DNA of 64,000 bases from the NCBI RefSeq assembly GCF_020085105.1, contig NC_058046.1:5742675-5806674 (forward strand). The letters are read 5' to 3'. Shown here in pieces: positions 10,701 through 20,392 of the stretch. The position numbers were made by a program, and so were the translations under genes. The stretch's first letter is position 1. Each line of letters starts with the position of its first letter. Origin of the DNA: Siniperca chuatsi. Its lineage: Eukaryota > Chordata > Actinopteri > Centrarchiformes > Sinipercidae. Below the pieces are notes generated by a model. That model was not told where the DNA came from and did not search any database. It was given only the letters and a program-made list of their open reading frames with translations.

Positions 10701-13007
10701 CACGCAGATTGTTTTGGTTTTACTTGACCAGGATTAGAAAAATATATCTTGGAGATTTGTAATGGAGGTGAATGCAATTTTTTCAAATTTTATTTGTAAA
10801 TGCTGTGAGCACTGCAAATTGACCTGCACCATATTGCGATGAAGGTTAAATTTCAGAGAATGATATCTCAAAACCTGAGCAAATTAAACCAAAACTATCT
10901 ACATGGCTAGATACCACAAGAGGTAAATGCAAAAATATATATATATTTTTTAAATTTGGTTAAATTGATCGTTTACTGTAATATAGGGTTAGACTGACAT
11001 CTAACCTGAGAGGGATTTGATTAATCTGTGTTTCAGTGGAGAGTTTTAGTGTTTTCACTTTGACAAGAACACAGTTCTTAGAAAATGCTGAATACTTGCT
11101 GCTTTTAAGGCAAAATACTATTTTGCTCTGAACAAGAATTCTCAAGCTAGTTCTAGTACCTTTCAGGCTGCAGGCTAACCACAATTACTTCTACCAACCA
11201 AATGCATGGTACAGTAGATAGTTAAGGGGAGTTCCATAGTGGGTTTAGGACTACCCGCATATTGTTGTCAGTATCAGCCTTTGAAGCCTTTATTTTAAAG
11301 CGATGATACAGCGTTCATTATGCCAGCCTTGTCTCACCCACTGGGAGGAGCTCACCTTTTGCATGACACGCACTGTGCTGGGTAACAATACCAGTGCCAT
11401 TTTGTTTGTCAGCCGGCCATTTGTAGATGAACATGGAGGTGTGAGATGAGCCTGCATCCAGAATGATTCCATACTGAAACAGACAGAACGTTAAATGTCA
11501 GAAACATACAATATGGTGCCAGAACATTATTCCATGCCTCCAGTACCTTTAGCTATTAATAATGCTGCTCAGAACTTGAACTATCGGGCTACCCCAATAT
11601 TATTGTTTTGCTGATGTATCATATTGACCTAATATGACATATATGAAATACCTCAGTGCACCTCTGATAACACAGGTTCACTGAATACACCTGTAAAACA
11701 AATTGGTGTGAAATGTTATTTTTTGTGTACATTTTATTTACTAAGGTATTTGTATTTGTCTCCCTTTGTGTGCTCTTTTGCAAGGACAACTTCAAAGCAT
11801 CACATTCTATTCAAGTATTATTCCGTAGGCAAAGGGCAAAGGCAACATATGGCAGAATGAGATCAATTTATGTATCCTTTTAAAATTTGTGTCTGCGACA
11901 TTAACAAAAGGAAGAGCACATGAATATGTTCTCAGAAAGCACCTCAAATAAACACAAAAACTACTTCTTTTATCTCACACTTTTTTGTCTGTTTCTTTCT
12001 GTCTTGTCTATTCAGTGGTGCTGTGCATCACTTCCTTCTGCGAGTCACCTTGAAGCTGGCAACCACAGCGTGTCAGGAAATGCGGAAAGAACTGCAAGTT
12101 TCATTTTGAGCATTTAGCTGACATACAGACGTATGGCTGAGCAAGTTCAGATCAGAACATATGAGGCTCAAAACTGTAACCATTTTATGCTTATATTTGA
12201 ATATTTGGTCTCAGCAAACACGTTACTTGTAAATCACTATATTTTAATATAGCATATTGGTGGGTAGTGACATTTAATATGTAACCTACAGTTGGGGAAT
12301 CCATTTAAATAGTGTTTTAACGTATCACTTAGGAACTTCACAAAAATATTGGAGTGGTGAGGGGGAACTGAACCTTATCTTTCACAAGCCCTCCCCAGGG
12401 TAATTAATGTTTTCTTTGAAACTTGTGCAAAGTGCAACACCCTACCCACAATATGTTAAAATAATATAACTTAAGCATTAAATGGGAATGGAAATTGTGG
12501 ACCCCAATTTAAAACGTGTTATCTCCCCTCCCATCCAAGTGTCAGACTGTCCTACCTTCAGCCAAAGAAAAATGACAAAACCCTCCCCCTTTCCTGACCC
12601 CTCCAATAATTTTCGTACAGTCCCTAATACAGTGAACAAACTCAAAAGCATACCAGCTTAAAAAAACCTGTACAAACCCCCCCAAAAGGTCAAATATATT
12701 GGCACATGGTATGAAAATATTATTAATAAAAATATTAGTAACATTCAATTGTTATAACACAGCTACATCCATCCTACTATAACTCTAATTATTAATTAAT
12801 AATAATCGAATATTTATTCACAGGCAGTTATCCAAAAAACTTTTGGTGCGCCAATTATGAGATGATGCATATAATAAAACTTTTTATTACCATGTTTTCA
12901 GGAGCCATCTCAATCTCTTTAGCCGGAAGGACCACCAGCAGTATCCCGACTATTGCCAGTATCAGCAGCACAAACGCAGGGATGGTTTGGGCGTACCGGA
13001 GACCCAT
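4775..13007 (-). CDS. entpd2: entpd2-type ectonucleoside triphosphate diphosphohydrolase, complete
   Basis: Nine coding exons in transcript order: 13007-12891, 11473-11356, 10423-10273, 10129-9970, 9163-8936, 8007-7735, 5584-5465, 5264-5130, 4981-4775. They total 1509 bases (502 residues plus stop; human ENTPD2 is about 495). All introns have GT-AG ends and phases agree. The protein is a plasma-membrane enzyme with an extracellular active site that hydrolyses nucleoside triphosphates; ENTPD2 strongly prefers ATP. Features: N-terminal membrane segment about residues 10-28; ACR1 DAGSSHT (45-51); ACR2 GATAGMRLL (120-128); ACR3 [11 protein letters not shown] with the catalytic Glu (about 165); ACR4 [10 protein letters not shown] (about 199-208); ACR5 VGWALGCML (exon 9); C-terminal membrane segment about 469-492. 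[20 protein letters not shown] and [14 protein letters not shown] favour ENTPD2 over ENTPD1 or ENTPD8. I chose the Met at 13007 for its fit to family length; an in-frame Met at 13145 would add 46 residues. Confidence 0.93.
5585..7734. other. entpd2 intron 6 with dispersed repeats
   Basis: A 2.1-kb intron. Bases 5757-5825 (ATTCATTTGGCAGATACCTT, AGTGACTTACAATAAGT) match a very common fish repeat end. Bases about 6010-6310 are a minus-oriented copy of the repeat called 'family B' here (GCTAACATGCTGATAT; CAATCCATCCAATAGTT). At 7303-7320, AATCAAGATGGCTGCCGC resembles a YY1-type promoter element followed by a short Met ORF; no gene was recognised there. Confidence 0.6.
8350..8660 (+). repeat. Dispersed fish repeat in entpd2 intron 5
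   Basis: Contains GGTTAGCTTAGCTTAGCATA, AAGACTGGAAATAGGGGGAA and CTAGTCTGGCTCTGTCC, a word series I know from many teleost introns. A related, more diverged copy is at 30440-30620. It has no coding capacity and is probably a MITE-type DNA element. Confidence 0.6.
9698..9910 (+). repeat. Family A dispersed repeat, entpd2 intron 4
   Basis: Starts TCAATTCAATTCAATTTTAT and runs through ATAGCGCCAATTCATAACAG, GAGCAGGTCTAGACCGTACT and GGACAGAACCAGACT. The same family recurs at 25326-25390, 34808-35005, 41886-42100 and 52826 onward (plus), and at 146-215, 39412-39480, 49560-49625 and 50395-50750 (minus). Confidence 0.8.
11474..12890. other. entpd2 intron 1, no recognised element
   Basis: A 1.4-kb AT-rich intron between exons 1 and 2. 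The open frame at 11920-12117 has no family resemblance and no splice support, and looks like chance. No repeat family was recognised with confidence. Confidence 0.5.
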
Positions 13008-13280
13008 ACTGGATACTGGTCCTGTGCGCTCGGATGCTCTGCGTACAAGCGCGTGAGCATTTAATGCCCAGTAAGGAAGCACACAGAAATAAAGGGCGTG
13101 CATTACATAGTTGACGGCTGTGGGTTTGGTCTGAGCTTCTGACATATCATTCGCATGGTAACATGTCTCGCTTCCTCTCCCTCCTGCACGCACCCACGCG
13201 CACACATACGCACGCTACCGCTACCAGCTTCATTCATGGGAAGCCCAAGGAGCTACTGTTAACACAGGATATTCACTTTG

Positions 13281-13519
13281 ATGCATTCATGGATAACTGG
13301 CGAAGAGCGTGGTTGTAATATTAGTGTAATATAATGTCTTGAATTTTTACTGACTTCAAGAGCCTCATGCCTGCAGTAGCACCCAGATAGAGTGGAGTTT
13401 GATGGTGCCTGAATTTGGGGATATCCTTCACAGCTTCTTCCAGACAGGCCTCCAGACTTTCTGCAGCACCACCACGAACACCTGCATAGCTGGATATCCC
13501 TCCACCTTGACAGAAGAGT
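13281..13519 (-). pseudogene. Duplicated copy of entpd2 exon 3 with intron flanks, upstream of exon 1
   Basis: The 151-base block 13505-13355 is a copy of entpd2 exon 3 (10423-10273), with only six base differences by eye. Homology continues into flanking intron to about 13281. It is open throughout and keeps ACR2 GATAGMRLL and both splice signals. Three residues change: K94 to E, Q102 to E and S110 to F. It lies 5' of exon 1 on the same strand, so it cannot be spliced into the normal transcript in the correct order. It may be the remnant of a tandem entpd2 paralogue or a local segmental duplication. Confidence 0.85.
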
Positions 13520-13879
13520 AGCGGGTGGCAATACCTGTCCAAATGAGCTTTTGTGCCCACCCAAAATTCTCTAAATGTATTATATTATGGGACATTCTAC
13601 CAGAAACATATATTTCCACTTCAAAAAATCTTGGGAAATAAAAGATCTTATTCTTAAATCTGAACATTGAATCATGTGGAGGACATGTTAAACTATGAGA
13701 AACACATATGCCATCTCAGCATGTTTTTATGATTGAATAAAATACATTTTTACATGCATTTCACCCCTAAAATGTCAGGCCCTGTCCCAGACAGGTGTAG
13801 AGTATATGTTAGAATGGTTTCCTAATGAATTTCTTTGATACAAATAACATTTTCTTAGTGATCACATGTCCAATGTCTT

Positions 13880-14470
13880 AGTGATTGATTCACAGCAAGG
13901 AGTCACCCCTTGGTGAAGCACTTCCAATGGGGGGCTTGCAAGCTGAGACTTCCCACCCATCGTTTGGTCCCTCAGTGGGATCTTCAGAGGGTGCTGGATG
14001 GACTGTTGGGCCCACCCTTTGAACCTCTGGATCAGGCAGACCGAGGTGGTTTTGTCCATCAAGACAGTGCTCCTCTTAGCCCTGACTTCAGCTAAGAGAG
14101 TGGGAGATTTGTGCGTTGGTGCACCCCTCCTGTTTGTCTTTCAGTGACGATGGAGAGTCGATTAGGCTCCGACCAAACCCGTCCTTCAGGCCTAAGGTCA
14201 TCACCTCCTCATTCAGATCGAGGGTTATTCACTTGAGGGCTTTCGTTCCCCCTTCGTCTATGGCATTGTTCTGGGGTGTCTCAATGGAGGACATTTGCCT
14301 AGCTGCCTGGATGTAACTCCAGTTCAATGAGTATGTGCAGAGTCCTCTAACTACAAGCCCAACTGGCCCCAGCTCCTGGTGGCTGTGTTTCCAATGGCAG
14401 ACGAGCTGTGCAGGCGCAGGGGTTGTATAGCGGGAGGGCACTCCTACTACCCCCCGATAGGCTAAAGGTG
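13880..14470 (+). mobile_element. DIRS-type retrotransposon relic: tyrosine-recombinase tail and terminal sequence
   Basis: Around 14053-14125 the plus strand encodes KTVLLLALTSAKRVGDL, a motif typical of the YR-containing ORF of fish DIRS1-like elements. It is followed in another frame by LRPNPSFRPKVI and by FRSRVIHLRAF (about 14168-14250). Frameshifts and stops break it. Near 14307, GATGTAACTCCAGTTCAATG matches in style a terminal sequence at 32488 (ATGTAATTCCAGCTCTATGA), consistent with DIRS terminal repeats. The element is non-functional. Confidence 0.72.
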
Positions 14471-15144
14471 GTACTCAGGGTGATGTTAGACTAATGTCGT
14501 AATACTGAGAGACAGTCAAGAGAAACTGTGTCAATGTTAAGCCTCAATTGAAGCCAACGAAATAACAAGTATATGTAACTGGTTTTCATGTTTTGTGGAA
14601 CTTTATTAACGGTACTGCAGCAGCTCACTAGAGCATCTTTGAGCTAGCATTTGCGTTATTTTTATATAGAAGCCTATTCTGCCAGTATGTATGTGTGTGT
14701 GTGTTACTGCTCTATGTAAATTTACTTGATAGACATGCCCTGAAGGTAACGATATCGCTACTTGTGAAAAATATATGGTCAAACTGCAGGAATTAATTTG
14801 CTTGGCAACATTGAATAATTTTGATCAGCACCCTGCAGCTAGCTTGCTCAGACCATAAAGCTGTAACGTTAGTGGCTCACTGGGCAGTGAGGCAGAGGTT
14901 AATACGGAGTCCAACTTTTAAACTTGAAAAAAGTAAACATCCAGATCCCCCCGATAGTTGCATTTTCGTATGCATGGGCTCAGAATGCTGAACATCAGTC
15001 AAGTTACTAAATATTCAAACAAAATCAGAACATTCCTAAATTCACAATCCAAAATTCTTGTAGCTTTTCCTTGGCTCGTTGCACCGCAGCTGCTCATCGG
15101 GGCCTTGCTTACTCTTCTGCTCTGTAGCTGCTACTCTGTGGTGA

Positions 15145-15345
15145 TTGAAGCAAGTCTATGATTTATTTATTGTTTGAAATGATCCAAGTCTTTTTTGATG
15201 TCGCTCTGCAAAGCTTCTCTAAATGTGTGAAAATCCTATTTCATGTCTGATTTCAAATTTCTTATCTCCTTGCTGATATTTGCCAGGCCCGAGCAAATCT
15301 CAGCCAGATTGGCCTGTACTTTCTTGGCAGCCATCTTCTTCAGGT
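15145..15345 (-). pseudogene. L1-like LINE ORF1 N-terminal relic
   Basis: The minus strand from about 15335 reads MAAKKVQANLAEICSGLANI, continues with SKEIRNLKSDMK, a stop, then DFHTFREALQSDIKKDLD. It is a Lys/Glu/Leu-rich coiled-coil start typical of ORF1 of L1/Tx1-like retrotransposons. The internal stop and short length show that it is dead. The clade is inferred from the style of the sequence. Confidence 0.6.
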
Positions 15346-15635
15346 TCGCGGACTACAAATGTGTCTTCCATTTCACCTTTCTCCCTGTTTGAGTTATTTC
15401 GAGCCTTCTAACCTTGAGTTTTTGCGTTAGACTATCGGGAGCTATAGCTATGATTATAACTATAACTATGACTTATTGGCATGTAGATGTCCTCAGGCTG
15501 GAACTCTTATCAAACATGTGAAATCTGGGGCAAATTGGACAATGTCAAGTAACAACAACCTCCTGTTTCATAGCGAAACATGCACATTTGTTGAATCAGT
15601 GGTTCTTTATAGACTAACATAATACACAAGAATAA

Positions 15636-15890
15636 ATGGTAAATGGACTGTACTTGTATAGTGCCTTTCTAGTCTTCCGACCACTCAAAGCGCTTCACAC
15701 ACTACATATCACATTCACCCCATTCACACATACACTCATCAGTTCAAAGAAACTAACTAATCAGTCACACACAATTTGGGGTTCAGTGTCTTGCCTAAGG
15801 ACACTTAGACATGTGGGCTGGGGAAAGCCGGGTTCGAACCCTTCTGATTGGTGGAAGACCCCATCTACCACTTAGCCACAGCCCCCACAC
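15636..15890 (+). repeat. Dispersed SINE/LINE-tail type repeat
   Basis: AATGGTAAATGGACTGTACT, GTATAGTGCCTTTCTAGTCT, CCACTCAAAGCGCTTCACAC and a CA-rich stretch form a very widespread teleost repeat. A related copy in the other orientation is at 27780-28010 (TTGGATAAAAGCACTATATA, CCATTACCATTTG). It is non-coding. Confidence 0.65.
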
Positions 15891-16364
15891 TTAAATAACA
15901 AATATGCAGATTACACTGGCAACAAGCAGCATGTGGGCCGTATTTACCTTCAACTGACTGGTCATCTGGTGTCTTCCACCATGGCTTCCAGCAGCTCAGT
16001 AGCTGAGCCGCTGTGCCAGAGAAGGCCAGCCTGTGACCCAGCAACGCATCAATCCAGACGGTCAAACCACTGCTGCTCTGCTGGTTGGAGCTCGACCTAT
16101 CAGAAATGTTCAGCGCAGCAAGCCCTACCCCGAAATTCCCGGTACTTCTGAAAAGTACAACTCCCTGAGCAGGGACCTTTTGGTGGATAAAAATTGTCCC
16201 CGGCACTTCATTTAGACCTTGGTCCCTGCGGTGGAAACGCACTTAGTTCCTCCAAAGGTTCCTAGTCCCTGGGGAAAGTTCCTGTGATCGAAACACAGCT
16301 GAAGTTTAAACCATGCAAATTTGAAATCGATACGATTTATCTTCTAGGAGGAGTTCATTAAGGT

Positions 16365-17650
16365 ACTGAGCCTGTAAGTGGAGAAAAATGGGACTTTAAA
16401 ATAAAATTGGCTGTCTTCCTGTTGGGCATAGCATATGACTCCAAGAGGTGTTTTTTAAGTCAAGAGATGATACATCTGCCTCCCAAAGTTCGTACATCCA
16501 GGCGAAACGTACCGCGGGGGATGCGTCGTTGAAATTTTGTAGGGGGCGCTATCGAGCCATATTGCCACACCCAAGCCCCAGACTATACCTGTCATAGTTA
16601 GCCACATCTCTCTCCCTATCCTTGTGTACTCTAGTGTGCTCTCCTCCCCCTGTGTTCCTTGTCAGTCCTCTGTTCGTGGCTGTGTGTGTGCGTGTGTGTG
16701 TGTGTGAACCGGCCTGGGCGCAGCTCCCTGGTTTTCCCTCCTGCTGCGGATCACCGGCACACCTGAAGTTCACCATCCAATCAGTCTCCACAATATATCC
16801 ACCTGGCTGTACCTCACAACCAGCGCCAGATTGTCTCCATACTCCCGTACGACAAGTTAAGTTTATTGTTACTTGTTGTTGTCATATCTCGTGTGACTCT
16901 GTCTGTCTCTGCCACAGAGTCATTCCATGCCAGTGATCGCAGCTGCTTCCCTGTTCTGCCTGCCACGCTACACGAGTTCCCGTTTCTAGTTTCTAGTTCC
17001 CGTCCCAATTTTTCACAATTGAGAATGACTTCCGGATGGGAGCCGAAACGTCTTGATTCTGAAAACAGTGTCCAGATGACTACGACTGAAACCTTTTCTA
17101 CGATACATGAGCCAGCTGTTTTCCCGTTCCACCTACTACGCTACACAAGCCATATCCAGAAGCCCCGCTCAACGCCTCCGTCCTTGGAACCCAACCGGTT
17201 CTCCACGGACTGTATCGGCAGACTGCTTTGCTGGGCCCAGCAGAACTACACCTGGCCCTCTCGCTCTGGAAGAGCGCTCAGCGACCAGTACTTGTTTACA
17301 ATAAAAACTGTTAAAACTACTATCTAGTTCTCCACCTCGCTGTGTTCTGCTTTTGGATCCTTAGACCGTGAAACACGACAATACCAGACAACAAAACACA
17401 CCCCTTCTGACGCGTGTGCCAAGTTTTGTGAGTTTCCAGCTATCCCTAGCTGTTTTGAAGGCTAAAAGTCATTAGAGGGCGCTATAGAGCCGACGTGCCA
17501 CGCCTAAGCCCAAAAGTGAACTCAAATTGATGTATTTACTGGGCGCAAAGTTTCGAGACCTTTTCTGCAACCTAAAGGCCTCAAACAAAAATTAAAATTG
17601 ACGCAGGAAATCCAAATTTGCTGACTTCCTGTTGGAAATAATCTTCTTTT
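16365..17650 (+). mobile_element. Dispersed repeat split by a retroelement-like insertion
   Basis: The parts 16365-16590 (GACTTTAAAATAAAATTGGC; GGGGGCGCTATCGAGCC) and 17395-17645 (AGAGGGCGCTATAGAGCC; ATTGACGCAGGAAATCCAAA; CTGACTTCCTGTTGG) share words of one teleost repeat family. Another 3' end of this family lies at 20350-20392. Between them, about 16590-17395 holds a different element ending in AATAAAAACTGTTAAAACTA and TCTGCTTTTGGATCC, resembling the end of an LTR/gypsy-like or composite fish element. A GT microsatellite sits at 16681-16706. The boundaries are approximate. Confidence 0.5.
16995..17103 (+). mobile_element. 3' end of a Penelope-like or other truncated retroelement
   Basis: TTGAGAATGACTTCCGGATG, GGGAGCCGAAACGTC and CCAGATGACTACGACTGAAA, ending CTACGA. 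The last 43 bases recur, with two or three differences, at 50437-50479 as a clean insertion, so CTACGA marks the true 3' terminus. The GGATGGGAGCCGAAACGTC core resembles the conserved part of hammerhead-type motifs in Penelope-like elements; that assignment is tentative. Confidence 0.45.
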
Positions 17651-17652
17651 AG

Positions 17653-17986
17653 ATTTTCTCTGAAATTGATCACATCTATAAAGTTGATGTGGACAAGAGG
17701 TTGGTGGAAGGCTTTGGAAAAGCAGCAGACAAAATTGTTGCAGAGGCCAGAAGGAGGAGAGTGGGTGAGGAGATTCTAGTCCAGTACCAGAGGGCACTCA
17801 GCCAGGAATGTGAGGAGACACACAAAGGTATTTATAACTATATTTTCGTTCTTCAAATAAATTTTGCCATCATTGCTATAAAAACTGATCCAAGTTTGTT
17901 TTTTTTCCCTTTAGGACTCACAGTCGGTGCTGCAATACTTTTCCTCCCCTACCCCAAATCCAGAAAGGCTCTATGTAATTGACAAG
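17653..17986 (+). pseudogene. Two unidentified exon-like blocks, probable gene relic
   Basis: Block a, 17653-17827, follows TTCTTTTAG and encodes 58 residues including IDHIYKVDVDKRLVEGFGKA and RRRVGEEILVQYQRALSQ, then a GTATTT donor. Block b, 17915-17986, follows a polypyrimidine tract and TTTAG. It encodes DSQSVLQYFSSPTPNPERLY plus VIDK in its protein-like frame, then a GTTAGA donor. Joining them as spliced puts block b one base out of frame with block a and gives a stop, so either this is a decayed gene or a splice site is wrong. The family was not recognised. Both blocks look more protein-like than the surrounding DNA. Confidence 0.4.
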
Positions 17987-18002
17987 GTTAGAGCACCACA
18001 TT

Positions 18003-18447
18003 GATAGGCAGGGTTCTTGTATGCCTTGCTGTATTTTGTTTTAATGGAACTCTGGAGTGTATTACTCCTTTGGTGTGGTTCATTTGGATAGGTGAGTACA
18101 GAAATAGATTAGTCCCACTCCCCAGTCATGCCTACTGGAAACTGTGGGATTTTCTTTTGCTTATGACGGTCTTGCAAATAACTTATTTCTCATTTCCATT
18201 TATTACATATAATTATGTGAATAATATAACTTACTGCCAAAAAAGCAGCTTGTGTGGTAAACATGATCAAGTAACTTCCAAATCAGATGTGCTGACTAAT
18301 TCTTATGAGCTGAGATTTGAGCTTTTGATATTCAGTGCACATCTGGGATAGATAGGGCATCCTCGCCTATCAGAATGAACCACACTAAAGAAGTAATGCA
18401 CTCCATTAAACCAAACAAAACACAGCAGGCACGCAAGAGCTCATAAT
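18003..18447. mobile_element. Foldback/MITE with about 85-bp inverted arms
   Basis: Left arm about 18011-18097 (TTTTGTTTTAATGGA; GGTGTGGTTCATTTGGATAG) is the inverted counterpart of the right arm about 18361-18443 (CTATCAGAATGAACCACACT; TCCATTAAACCAAACAAAAC). The arms are imperfect, with about 265 bases between them. There is no coding capacity. It behaves like a non-autonomous DNA transposon or foldback element. Confidence 0.7.
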
Positions 18448-19542
18448 ATGTCAAACTGTTGTAAGCAAAAGAGAGTCAGTTTCCTATATGCATGATGGTA
18501 TTTCTGTTCACCCTCCAAATGCTTGACCAATGAACGACAGACATCTGCAAGCATTCAGCTTTAGGTATACAATGTGTTTTGTTTTGAGCAATGAGCAAAT
18601 CAAAACAAGTTAAAAAAGTAATATATCAAATCTTATGGTGGGTTATAGTGCCCAAATGTTCCTGTATCAAAAAGGAAAATGAACAAAGGGTAGACATATC
18701 TAATAGTGAAAAGTGGTCAGTGGCACACAAAGATTTTCTGCAATTCACATCTGCGACAACCCTCAAACCTTACGCTTACCAGCATTTTACAACTTAACTG
18801 CAAAATAATGTCTAATCATGTTTAGAACCAGAAACCCTTCAAAAGCCCTTTGTCCTTCCGGGGGTCAAACACCTGACAACAACAGTGACTTCCTACCTTT
18901 AAACCTGAGCCCTTGATAGTAGCACAGCAACACCCAGTGTACACAAAGGAAATAATTACATTCTGGTTATTTCAACAATGTATTTGGCTCTTACAGACAT
19001 TATATAATGTTTATTGTATTTATTCCTGTGTAATGTTTTGTATTTATTAAGTTTCCTATTTATTTATTTTTGCACATTATAAATGCTCAACCCTCAAAAT
19101 CATTATGGTTGAACTTTTCACAAGTCTGTTGTATGTAAATAAAACCTTGCTTGAAGACAGCTGCTGTTTCATCATCATCATTTATCATTATATAATATTA
19201 TTAATGTTATTATCTTCATTACTACAGCAGAACTTCTAAAGGTTCCTCATAGAGCTTCAAAAGTTCTCAGGGATCTTGTGGTTTTAACAGTATACATGCA
19301 GTGTCCATACAGCAGTTTTTCAGGATCTATAGATCAAAACGTCTTCGCCATATGTGGTGGGTGCCACTAACAGCAGAAACTGAACACTTCCTAACTAACC
19401 TTTTTTGCTCCTGTTTTGAGCATCTCCTTCTTTTAAATATGAGCAAAACTATTTGGCCATTTGGAGCAACCTTTAAAAAAAAAAAAGTAGGCCTTGGCTA
19501 CATCAAAAATGGGAAATATTTGATTGTAAACATAGCTACTCG

Positions 19543-19573
<31 letters not shown>

Positions 19574-20340
19574 CATGTGCGTATAAAGTCATAGAAGCTG
19601 AATGATCCCAATACATCACAATGGCCATTTGACCTGACTGGAATCACGTTTGAAGAATTGTGAATTAAATGTTCAGTTTCACAGCTCTCGCATAACTGAG
19701 AATCCCCGATAAACTGAGAACCTAAATGTTGGGTCGGAGCCATTACTTCTACTTCTAATGTTCATATTCCAATGTGACAAAAATGTTGTCTTTCAATATG
19801 TGATCCTCCCCTCTACTAGCTACTGACAAATTTCACCCCTCCATATCAGCCACTGGACTAAAACTTGTGCATATCCCTGAGAAAGTGAGTGAAGGAAGTG
19901 AGCCACATTAACAACTTCCATGTCCTCTCCTCAAGACTCAGGATTGCCATCTACAGCCCAATACTAACTCATTTGTTCTGTATACATTGAGCTGAGAGTG
20001 TTTCAGGATCATCAATATAAAGTGGAATACCATGTTAAAGAGAAGGCATACGGCATTATACATGGTTGCTCATACTTGCTGGTAACTCATCTTTATTCAT
20101 TGATGGCACAAATATGTGAATGTGCATAGTGACGCCTAGTGGTAGGACTAGTAACATTACAAGTAGACAGTTTGAAGTTGAAATTGAATGGGATAAACAG
20201 TGCATCATCATGATAAAGTTAACTGCAGGCACACAATGTGAGCCATAGCTTAAACTAATATTTTGGTTTGTGTGCTCCACGAATTATTCATCTGGAAACA
20301 AAAATTGCTGTTCCTCACATTTCCTTTCTAACACCCCTAT
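18448..20340. other. Intergenic, AT-rich; (GT)n microsatellite
   Basis: No gene was recognised. A GT dinucleotide run occupies about 19542-19570. The open frames here are chance or come from the microsatellite. A fragment of the split repeat family begins at the right edge (20350-20392). Confidence 0.5.
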
Positions 20341-20392
20341 TGAAAAATTTTAATTGACGCAGGAAATCCAAAAAGGCTGACTTCCTGTTGGG

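Noticed and set aside
4775..13007. entpd8 or entpd1 identity
   Set aside because: The exon 2 and exon 4-5 sequences match ENTPD2 better ([29 protein letters not shown]), although all three are close relatives.
13008..13145. Upstream in-frame Met of entpd2 as the true start
   Set aside because: It would add 46 residues before the first membrane segment, unlike the family; kept only as an alternative.
16549..17008. Overlapping open frames near 16.6-17.3 kb as novel genes
   Set aside because: They lie in repeat sequence, partly GT microsatellite, and show no splice or domain support.
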